Part shown: one piece after another, positions 9,898 through 17,205 of the stretch | Layout of the letters: every line of letters begins with the position of its first letter | Numbering within the stretch: the first letter of the stretch is position 1 | Source: Bacteroides intestinalis | GTDB lineage: Bacteria; Bacteroidota; Bacteroidia; Bacteroidales; Bacteroidaceae | Reading direction: 5' to 3' | NCBI RefSeq assembly: GCF_902364365.1 | Contig: NZ_CABJDN010000011.1 | Coordinates: 142,047 to 206,046, forward strand | Length of the DNA: 64,000 nucleotides | Made by a program: the position numbers and the translations under genes | The notes under the pieces: generated by a model | Seen by the model: only the letters and a program-made list of their open reading frames with translations | Told to the model about the DNA's origin: nothing | The model's database searches: none

Positions 9898-11328
9898 CTA
9901 TTGCAATTCTTTAGGCACCTTCACATTCTTACAATCTTTCAAGCGAATCACAGAGAGTTCACTACCCGGAGATTGCATTGCTGAATCGGTAATTTCAAGT
10001 CCGTTTACATCTTCAGCAACAACCGCATGCCGTTCTTCCTTATCACCAACGGTTGAAAGCTTCATATTTATAAAACGAATATTGTCAGCATGTCGTATAT
10101 AAACCCCATAAGCAGGTAACATCATGCCGAACATCCGATTCTCAGGATAGGCATCTTCAACCTCCGGTACTTCTACCATCGTATTCGAAACTTTTCCTCC
10201 GCCTTTCAACTTAAAGTCTATATCACGAATCTCCACATTGTCAACACGAAGTCCGGGAACACCTGTAATGGAGCTTGCAACATAACTGGCAGAACTTGCT
10301 GTGATATTTTTTATCAATACATCCTTCAGATAAGATTTCTCTGAAGTTTTACGTCTACCCAAGCGAATAAATAAGGGTGTCTGCACATCTTCCATCGTCA
10401 GATCGGAAATGACAACATCTTCCATAAAACCGCCGTCAACCACTTCAAGGGCCATACCCGCTATACCAGTAATCGGGTCTGAAACTCCCGGAACGCGTTT
10501 TTCCCAAAAGCGAAGCAAAGATTTGCTACATTTATGAAGGGTGCAGTCAGAAACCCGGATATTGCGAAATCCTCCGGCACTGGCAGTACCAAATTTAATA
10601 AAATTACAATTAGAAGACAGGTCACAATTCTTCACTGTAACATTCTCGACAACATAATCCGGATCTTCACTCTTGAAACAAATGGCATCATCATCTGTAT
10701 CAACTACACAATCTGTGATAGTAACATTCCGGCTCTCAATATCAAAGCCATCATTATTCCAGTTTGCATGTCCTTCCACATACACTTTACTGATATCAAC
10801 CCCATCACAACGCACAAAACGGAATGTCCAAAACCCAGAGTTTGATAATTTCACTCCATTTACATGAACCTTATTACAATCGAACAGGAGTACCAGAGTG
10901 GGACGGTTCGGAGCATCATTCCCTTTATTAAAAGCCGATCCATTACCATCTATTTCTCCCTCGCCTGTAATTGAAATATTGTCTGCTCTTTCTGCAAAAA
11001 CCAGAGCTTTGCGTCTTCCTTTATCAGGATAATCAGCAATATTCTTACTACCCAGAATTGTGGCACCTTTCTCCAGATTTAAAGTAACATTCCTCTTCAA
11101 CACCAGTGTTCCGGTCAGATACTTTCCGGCAGGTAAAGATACAACGCCTCCCCCTTGTCTGGCACAGTCATCAATTGCTTTTTGAAGACCAGCAGTCGTT
11201 AAGGTCTTCCCATCTGCGTGAATCGCATACTTGTCTGTTATAGGTTCCGAACTATTCTGTTCTTTATTGGTGCAAGCCATAAACAGTAAACAGAAGCAAA
11301 ACAGTCCCCATGCTATAGTATTATTCAT
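9898..11328 (-). CDS. GH28 family lipoprotein hydrolase
   Basis: Second GH28 enzyme of the locus, 476 residues. A type II signal peptide has its lipobox at LFMAC (Cys19), so it is probably membrane anchored, unlike the first GH28. The beta-helix core carries WNNDGFDIE (Asp near 193) and the Asp pair near 213-214 in TDDDAICFKS, followed by FGTASAGGFRNI and LLRFWEK in place of the classical polygalacturonase G-H-G and R-I-K motifs. The two GH28 proteins share this unusual signature and look like paralogues. The gene is the fourth of the susC1 operon, after susD1 and the small lipoprotein, separated from the latter by a 73-nt gap with a hairpin. Substrate unknown; galacturonic acid or a similar sugar is likely. 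Confidence 0.85.
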   Translation of the reverse strand: MNNTIAWGLFCFCLLFMACTNKEQNSSEPITDKYAIHADGKTLTTAGLQKAIDDCARQGGGVVSLPAGKYLTGTLVLKRNVTLNLEKGATILGSKNIADYPDKGRRKALVFAERADNISITGEGEIDGNGSAFNKGNDAPNRPTLVLLFDCNKVHVNGVKLSNSGFWTFRFVRCDGVDISKVYVEGHANWNNDGFDIESRNVTITDCVVDTDDDAICFKSEDPDYVVENVTVKNCDLSSNCNFIKFGTASAGGFRNIRVSDCTLHKCSKSLLRFWEKRVPGVSDPITGIAGMALEVVDGGFMEDVVISDLTMEDVQTPLFIRLGRRKTSEKSYLKDVLIKNITASSASYVASSITGVPGLRVDNVEIRDIDFKLKGGGKVSNTMVEVPEVEDAYPENRMFGMMLPAYGVYIRHADNIRFINMKLSTVGDKEERHAVVAEDVNGLEITDSAMQSPGSELSVIRLKDCKNVKVPKELQ

Positions 11329-11350
11329 TATTCAAAATCTTTAAATGAAT

Positions 11351-11383
11351 AAGGCTGCGGCAAAATAATATTGACACAGCCTC
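11351..11383 (-). terminator. Weak intra-operon hairpin
   Basis: Read on the minus strand, 9-nt arms (11375-11383 and 11351-11359) pair with two G-U wobbles around a core of AGGCTG/CAGCCT. No strong U run follows. It sits between the small lipoprotein gene and the GH28 gene and may reduce readthrough or mark an RNA processing site. Function is inferred. Confidence 0.35.
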
Positions 11384-11401
11384 ATCATAGTTATTAATTA
11401 A

Positions 11402-11779
11402 TTAGTTATCTGCAGGTATTACAGTCACCGTCCATTGCTTCACGACCGTTTTACCCGGTGAAGTCACCGTATATGTACGGGGAGTAGAATAATCTTGAAA
11501 ACCAACAGCCATACCCGGAGTCAGGGTTGCTCCCGCAGAAATGGTTGCTATCATCTTCAGATCAGTAATATCAGCGTCTTTTTTCAGAGTAACCGTGACA
11601 GTCCCAGCTTCAGAGTCAATCTGAGTCTTATCACTCATAACTCCCTCTGCTCTATTATATACTGTCACATTTGTAATCTCTGCTTTTTCATAAGCTTCGT
11701 CTACTGCATAGTCATCATCTCCACATGACACAAAAGTCAGCGCCAAAGCAACGAACATAAAAAATAGTATCTTTTTCAT
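11402..11779 (-). CDS. Small DUF5018-like surface lipoprotein
   Basis: A 125-residue lipoprotein with lipobox TFVSC (Cys19) followed by an acidic run, the Bacteroides surface-export type of lipoprotein N-terminus. The mature part is a single beta-sandwich-like domain of the DUF5018 kind: ITNVTVYN, then ATLTPGMAVGFQDYS, then PRTYTVTSPGKTVVKQWTVTV. Such domains are common in SusE/SGBP-position proteins. It lies 33 nt after susD1, where surface glycan-binding proteins are usually encoded, but is far smaller than a typical SGBP and has no separate carbohydrate-binding domain. A glycan-binding or spacer role is inferred from position only. Confidence 0.75.
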   Translation of the reverse strand: MKKILFFMFVALALTFVSCGDDDYAVDEAYEKAEITNVTVYNRAEGVMSDKTQIDSEAGTVTVTLKKDADITDLKMIATISAGATLTPGMAVGFQDYSTPRTYTVTSPGKTVVKQWTVTVIPADN

Positions 11780-11812
11780 CTTATAGCTACTTTTAAATTA
11801 TACAATCATCAT

Positions 11813-13501
11813 TTACCACAAAGGATTCTGGTCCAAATTAGGATTTTTGTCACGCGCAGACTGTGGAATCGGCAGCAAATAGTCGCGAGGTGCCATGAAT
11901 GTCTTCTTGCATACAAATACCGTTTCATAAGTAGGAACGATTTCTCCATCAGGGCGTTGAATGTAAGTCACAAGGCAACCTTGTGCATCCTTATTCAACA
12001 CTTCCTCACCAATCTTCCACCGCTGAATATCAAACCATCTTTTACCTTCAAGAGCCAGTTCTATACGACGCTCATGACGAATACGTTTTCTCATTTCACT
12101 TTTGTCCAAGCCTGCAGGAAGTGCAGGTTGTCCGGCACGGGCACGTATTTCATTTATTGCACCATATACTTCAGCAGTCGGTCCATTCACTTCGTTCTCT
12201 GCCTCGGCCAAGGTAAGCAACATTTCTGCATAACGCAAAACGATAAAGTTATGTCCGCCGCCTACACCACGCCCACGATTATCATAGCCGCAGAGCACAT
12301 CCTGATTCATATATTTCCCAATGTAATACCCGGTTTTTGTGCATGAAGGTTTACCAGCACTATACATTCCGTTGGGGTTCTCCTTCAGATTCAGATTACC
12401 CGGAGTATTCTGGGCTGTATACAATATCTTGTTTTTCCAAGGTTTTCCATTGTAATGGAGAGTTGCATAGAAGCGCTTGTCACGATTCTCATAAGGAGCT
12501 GCAGCATGTTCCGGATTATTCCAATCAAAAGGTTCACCGGTAGCCATTTCAAATTCATCAGCCAGACTTGCAGTCGGGTGGTCTTTGCTCCATCCATATT
12601 CAGCCGGTGTGCCGGGCTCAGGCGGAGCCAAAACCGTCTGTGCACTCGACCATCTATAGGGATATGCAAACTGGATATCAAAAATAACTTCACTATTGTG
12701 TTCATTATCCTCATAAAACATCTCAGCAAACCCATTCTGGTACAAAGAATAAGTACCTTTCAGATCACCACTAACTAAAACACGGGCAGTTTTAGCCGCA
12801 TCTGCATAATATTTGGAATCTATGATTCCGGCTGCATATAAATAAGTGGCCGCCATCATACCCAATGCAGCTCCCTTAGTCGCACGCCCTAATTCGTCAT
12901 CAGGCACCGTCACCGGTAAACGGTCGGCAGCATTCTGGAAATCAGAAATAATGAACTGCAATGTAGCCTCCGGTGTAGCACGAGCCAGGAAAATATCATC
13001 TGTATTGCGATCAAGCGGTTTGTCAATCAGTATAGCCGCTCCATAATAACGGAATAATTCCAGATAGAACATTGCACGCAGAAAGTATGAATCTCCCATC
13101 AAACGTTCTTTCACATTAGCAGGTAACGGAGAGTCCGGCAAGTTCTTCAAAGCAATGTTAGCTCTACGAATAGAAGAATAACGATTACCCCATCTGTCAA
13201 TCGGAGCAGAAGAAGCATTGAAGTCAAACAGATTCCATTGATTAGACGCCTTCTCACCAATCTGGATACAATCATCCGTAAACAGGATATCAACAGCATG
13301 GTCGTTCAAGCCATTTACGCTATAATAAGGTCCATCCAAGTCTCTGTAAACTTTACTCATAAACAGCATAGCACTCGACTCTGTCAACCAGATACCTTCA
13401 TCGGTAACAGAATTCGTTGGTTTTATATTGTCCATAAAATCCGTGCACGAAGCATTCAACAAAAGTATGGAACAAAGGATACCATATATTATTCTTTTCA
13501 T
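11813..13501 (-). CDS. susD: SusD-like glycan-binding lipoprotein (first pair)
   Basis: Outer-membrane surface lipoprotein of the RagB/SusD family, 562 residues, lipobox LNASC (Cys19). It has the TPR-rich SusD core (SYFLRAMFYLELFRYYGAAILI; LRYAEMLLTLAEAENE) and the C-terminal motif RIRHERRIELALEGKRWFDIQRW, ending in DYLLPIPQSARDKNPNLDQN. It forms the lid on the SusC transporter encoded 12 nt upstream and helps capture oligosaccharides. The gene is followed by a small DUF5018-like lipoprotein and a GH28 gene. The specific ligand is unknown. Confidence 0.93.
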   Translation of the reverse strand: MKRIIYGILCSILLLNASCTDFMDNIKPTNSVTDEGIWLTESSAMLFMSKVYRDLDGPYYSVNGLNDHAVDILFTDDCIQIGEKASNQWNLFDFNASSAPIDRWGNRYSSIRRANIALKNLPDSPLPANVKERLMGDSYFLRAMFYLELFRYYGAAILIDKPLDRNTDDIFLARATPEATLQFIISDFQNAADRLPVTVPDDELGRATKGAALGMMAATYLYAAGIIDSKYYADAAKTARVLVSGDLKGTYSLYQNGFAEMFYEDNEHNSEVIFDIQFAYPYRWSSAQTVLAPPEPGTPAEYGWSKDHPTASLADEFEMATGEPFDWNNPEHAAAPYENRDKRFYATLHYNGKPWKNKILYTAQNTPGNLNLKENPNGMYSAGKPSCTKTGYYIGKYMNQDVLCGYDNRGRGVGGGHNFIVLRYAEMLLTLAEAENEVNGPTAEVYGAINEIRARAGQPALPAGLDKSEMRKRIRHERRIELALEGKRWFDIQRWKIGEEVLNKDAQGCLVTYIQRPDGEIVPTYETVFVCKKTFMAPRDYLLPIPQSARDKNPNLDQNPLW

Positions 13502-13513
13502 AATTTTAATGCA

Positions 13514-16500
13514 TTAAAAGGTTACACTTACACCAAAAGAGCTGATAATCTGTTGTGGATATGAGTTGAAAGCTTGGTTTTCAACATCAAAGTCGTCAGG
13601 CATTTTGCTATAAATGGTCCACAAATTATAGAAATCAGCATATAAACGTAAACTCTGCATCTTGGCTTTCTTCAGTAATTGCGGTTTAAAAGTGTAGCCA
13701 ATCTGCAATGATTTTAGTTTCACATAAGCAGTATTTACCATCCAGTAAGAGGACGTTTCATAGTTCTGGTTACGGATAGAGGCAGACAAACGCGGATATT
13801 TTGCATTTGGATTCGGATTAGCTTCTGTCCATGAATCCAAGTGCTCACGGCGCGGATGAATGGCATCCTTGAATGGATAACGGACATTACGGTCTCCATT
13901 GCTACCCAAATAATAGTCAGAACCACCAGCTCCCTGAATGAACATACTGAAATCGAAGTTCTTATATTCCAAACGAAGGTTATACCCCCACATCACTTCA
14001 GGAGTCTCGTTGAAACCAATAATAACTTGGTCTTCACTATCAATCTTGCCATCACCATTGATATCCACATACTTGATATCACCAGGTAATACGCCCTTCT
14101 GATAAGCCCAGTTATCAATATCTGCCTGATCCTTAAATAATCCGGCAGCTTTATATCCCCACGTGCGTCCACTCGGTTGCCCGGTCTTACGCTTTCTTGG
14201 ATTATTCTTAGTTCCGGGAGCTTCACGAATCTCAATCTGCTTGTCACGAGTAAACCCGAAAGAAATCGAATTAGACATCTTTAATCCACAATTGAAAGTA
14301 TAATGGCTACTCAATGCTGCATCAAAACCATATCTTTCATCCTCACCAGCGTTTTCCTTAGCCAGTCCAATACCATATTCAGAAGATACGATCGCATTCG
14401 GACTCAAAATTTTATCCGTGCGCTTATCCCGGTATACATCAAACTCAGCAATCAACAAATCATTCCAAAAATTTATGTCTAAACCTATATTAGCTTTCCA
14501 TACTGTTTCCCAAGTCAGGAAAATATTAGGTTCAGCCCCCTCCACCAAACTCTGCAATTGGGTAGGATTTTTGCCGAACACTGCACCATTTTCAATTTTA
14601 TATTGTGAAAGATAAGAAAATGCATCACCGACAGGATTACCAGATTTACCATAAGAAGCTCTCAACTTTAAGTTATTGATAAATGAGAAATTATCTTTTA
14701 TAAATGATTCCTCAGAAAGTCTCCAACCTAAAGATACGGAAGGAAAAAATGCACTTCTACGGTCAGGAGCATATTGGTAAGTCTGGTCATAACGTCCTGC
14801 TAATTCAAGCATATACTTCTGGGCATAGTTATAATTCAGACGCATAACATATCCCTGTTGACCAAAGCGGGTGGTGGTACCGGAGTTGCTGATAAATTCC
14901 GCAACCGGACTACCCATATTCAATTCCGGAATCATAAAATCATAGTTCTTTCTACCGGCTTTGGTTTCTACCGTATTCCCCCATCTCCTTTCAAATACAC
15001 CTAATACACCAACCTCATGCTTACCAAATCTTCTTTCATAATTCAAATGAGCCTGAATAGTATAATAAGTCCATTGCTTATTTGTGATGTTAAGAGACGG
15101 TTTCGCTTCACCACCTTGTTGTTCTTCAATTTCACCGGCATCATTATAGGCATAAGCCGTGAAAGGATATTGCCATTCTTTTGCATCATAAATCTGACGG
15201 TCATAACTGAATAAAGCTTTTGCAGACAAACCTTTCAGAAATGGCAGTTGCTGATCTAAAGAAACTGTTATATTCTGAAAGTTATTATTGTATGTCTTAT
15301 CAGCTCCATCATGTACTCCCATATACATACTGGAACCACCACCCTGCATGGCCGGTTTTCCGCCAACCATATTGGGAACTGTCGGAGCACACAAACGATA
15401 CAGGTCTTCCATCATCTTTTTACCATCATAATAATGGCTCTTTTTAGTATCGTAAGCCAAATTGATATCAACACTCACTTTAGTAATGTCTATCGGATGG
15501 AAATCGACATTAGAACGGAGATTAAATCTGTCATATCCGGTATCTTTACCCATCATACTGCCCTGATACATATATCCGAAAGAGGCGAACGCATTGATAA
15601 ACTTATTACCACCACTCAGAGAGACATTGTGACGAGTAGTAGTGGTAGTCTTCATGTACTCATCCATCCAGTCTGTATTTTTGTAACGGTCGTCAGTACC
15701 ATCCTTATACTTCTGCAGCAGATCATCACCATATACTTCTTTGTCACGTCCATCCATTCTCAATGCTTCATTGTATAAGGTCAATGCATCATAAGCATTC
15801 AGGAAATCAGGAGTATTCATCGGAGTCTGGAAACCAACCGAACCATCATAAGTCAAGGTTACTTTACCTTCTTTTCCTCGTTTCGTATTAATCAGGATTA
15901 CACCATTGGCCCCTTTCAAACCGTAAGGAGCAACCGCAGCAGCATCCTTCAGTACAGAAATAGATTCAATATCAGCCTGGTTTACTTTTTCCCACGGGCG
16001 TTCGATACCATCGACCAGAACCAGCGGTTTATTTCCACGCAACAACACAGTCGCCTCATCTTTTCCCGGCTCACCGGAAGTCTGACGGGTAATAATGCCC
16101 GGTATCTGTCCTCCCAACTGATTGGACACATTAGCAACAGGAGCCTTAATCTTATCCCCCTGTACGGTGGCAACAGCCGAGCTCATTGTCATACGTTTCT
16201 GAGTACCGTAACCAACCACCACCACCTCATCAAGTAATTGGGTGTCTTCCTCTAAAGTAATAACCAGAGATGCTCCAGCCGTAGCCTTCATTGTTTTGGT
16301 TTGATAACCAACAAATGAAATTTCTATTACGGGATTAGGACCATCAACAGGCAAATTAAAGTTACCATCAATATCAGAGATAGCGCCCTGCGTGGTTCCT
16401 TTCACTTTAATTGTTGCACCAATGATAGACTCACCTTTTGCATCCACTACTTTTCCTGTTAGTTTTTTAGCAGTTTGCATAACACCTTGAGTACTTGCCA

Positions 16501-16675
16501 CGACTTCGCCGATGTGTGTCTGATTGTCTTTAGCAGCATAAACGTCAGCAGTTGTAACTAAGCCAAGCGACAAAAGTGTCGCCATTAAAATGGACTTCTT
16601 AGAAAGTGGCATGATATCTTTCAGCCAGTAATGCCTAAGAATCATTTTCTTTTGGACATTGAGTTTGTTTCGCAT
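13514..16675 (-). CDS. susC: SusC-like TonB-dependent outer-membrane transporter (first pair)
   Basis: TonB-dependent oligosaccharide importer, 1053 residues. After a long N-region and signal peptide (to about residue 47) comes a carboxypeptidase-regulatory-like domain (about 72-142, KLTGKVVDAKGESIIGATIK), a TonB-box-like LLDEVVVVGYG (148-156), a plug with APYGLKGANGVILINTKRG, and a 22-strand barrel ending in SFGVSVTF. It pairs with the SusD encoded 12 nt downstream. An internal Met at residue 22 (MPLSKK) is an alternative start with a more normal signal peptide. The -7 box at 16953-16960 implies a leader of about 270 nt, longer than usual. Confidence 0.93.
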   Translation of the reverse strand: MRNKLNVQKKMILRHYWLKDIMPLSKKSILMATLLSLGLVTTADVYAAKDNQTHIGEVVASTQGVMQTAKKLTGKVVDAKGESIIGATIKVKGTTQGAISDIDGNFNLPVDGPNPVIEISFVGYQTKTMKATAGASLVITLEEDTQLLDEVVVVGYGTQKRMTMSSAVATVQGDKIKAPVANVSNQLGGQIPGIITRQTSGEPGKDEATVLLRGNKPLVLVDGIERPWEKVNQADIESISVLKDAAAVAPYGLKGANGVILINTKRGKEGKVTLTYDGSVGFQTPMNTPDFLNAYDALTLYNEALRMDGRDKEVYGDDLLQKYKDGTDDRYKNTDWMDEYMKTTTTTRHNVSLSGGNKFINAFASFGYMYQGSMMGKDTGYDRFNLRSNVDFHPIDITKVSVDINLAYDTKKSHYYDGKKMMEDLYRLCAPTVPNMVGGKPAMQGGGSSMYMGVHDGADKTYNNNFQNITVSLDQQLPFLKGLSAKALFSYDRQIYDAKEWQYPFTAYAYNDAGEIEEQQGGEAKPSLNITNKQWTYYTIQAHLNYERRFGKHEVGVLGVFERRWGNTVETKAGRKNYDFMIPELNMGSPVAEFISNSGTTTRFGQQGYVMRLNYNYAQKYMLELAGRYDQTYQYAPDRRSAFFPSVSLGWRLSEESFIKDNFSFINNLKLRASYGKSGNPVGDAFSYLSQYKIENGAVFGKNPTQLQSLVEGAEPNIFLTWETVWKANIGLDINFWNDLLIAEFDVYRDKRTDKILSPNAIVSSEYGIGLAKENAGEDERYGFDAALSSHYTFNCGLKMSNSISFGFTRDKQIEIREAPGTKNNPRKRKTGQPSGRTWGYKAAGLFKDQADIDNWAYQKGVLPGDIKYVDINGDGKIDSEDQVIIGFNETPEVMWGYNLRLEYKNFDFSMFIQGAGGSDYYLGSNGDRNVRYPFKDAIHPRREHLDSWTEANPNPNAKYPRLSASIRNQNYETSSYWMVNTAYVKLKSLQIGYTFKPQLLKKAKMQSLRLYADFYNLWTIYSKMPDDFDVENQAFNSYPQQIISSFGVSVTF

Positions 16676-16762
16676 AATTGTGTATTATTAATATTAGAAA
16701 TAGTTCATTAAGAAACTTACCAAAAGAGAGTATAGCAAAGAATAAATTCTTCTTACTCTAAG

Positions 16763-16790
16763 AAAATCAAGGAGAGTGTTTTTCCATACT
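16763..16790 (-). promoter_or_regulatory. Leader element shared by susC1 and susC2
   Basis: Inside the susC1 5' leader, the plus strand reads AAAATCAA, a few G/A, then AGTGTTTTTCCATA. Nearly the same string is found in the susC2 leader at 33130-33155. The surrounding leader sequence is otherwise dissimilar. It lies downstream of the predicted transcription start, so an RNA-level role (antisense RNA, protein binding) is possible but unproven. Confidence 0.4.
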
Positions 16791-16952
16791 TATAAAAATA
16801 TTAAAGGTTAAATAAATGTTTTTCTACTCTTTGAAAGGAGAGGTGAATCATGTACATGCAATCTTCACCTCCTCACTTTACTAGAAATCTTTTTTACCTT
16901 AATGCGTAATCAATGCATATTGAAAACATACTAATGATGTTGTTTATACCAG

Positions 16953-17044
16953 CAAAATTAGACGGTTAATGGTACATAAACGCATCCAACATTGCCATTA
17001 ATATGACAAAAACGGACATATTGAAAAAACATACATCTTGGGCG
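16953..17044 (-). promoter_or_regulatory. susC1 promoter with putative activator site
   Basis: On the minus strand: TAATTTTG (16953-16960); TGGC (complement of 16994-16997) 33 nt upstream; TGTAT (complement of 17031-17035) another 33 nt upstream; then a GCC (complement of 17041-17043). This matches the GH2, susC2 and GH106 promoters. At the -33 position only TTTA is present. A hairpin of 7 bp (AGGTGAA/TTCACCT, about 16845-16877) lies in the leader. This promoter accounts for much of the 530-nt gene-free stretch between susC1 and GH78. Confidence 0.65.
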
Positions 17045-17113
17045 AGACTGGACATGTATTACGGAATAAATCGGTACTTCAGACGTGTTTAAACTGCATC
17101 AGAATTGTATCTG

Positions 17114-17156
17114 CCCCCTACCTTCCCCTTATATAGGACAAGGAGAAGGTAGGGAG
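17114..17156 (-). repeat. Long intergenic hairpin of unknown role
   Basis: Arms 17114-17130 and 17140-17156 are complementary over 17 bp with a 9-nt loop. Two positions are mismatched on the plus strand but become G-U pairs on the minus strand, so the fold is favoured in minus-strand RNA. No U run follows on that strand. It lies between the GH78 terminator and the susC1 operator. Confidence 0.6.
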
Positions 17157-17172
17157 TAAGTGAGGAGAAGAT

Positions 17173-17199
17173 AAAAAAAGCACAGCTCCAAAGCTGTGC
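17173..17199 (-). terminator. Rho-independent terminator of the GH78 gene
   Basis: A perfect 8-bp stem (GCACAGCT/AGCTGTGC, 17180-17187 and 17192-17199) with a 4-nt loop begins 7 nt after the GH78 stop. On the minus strand it is followed by seven T residues (17173-17179). Confidence 0.9.
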
Positions 17200-17205
17200 C
17201 CTCAA

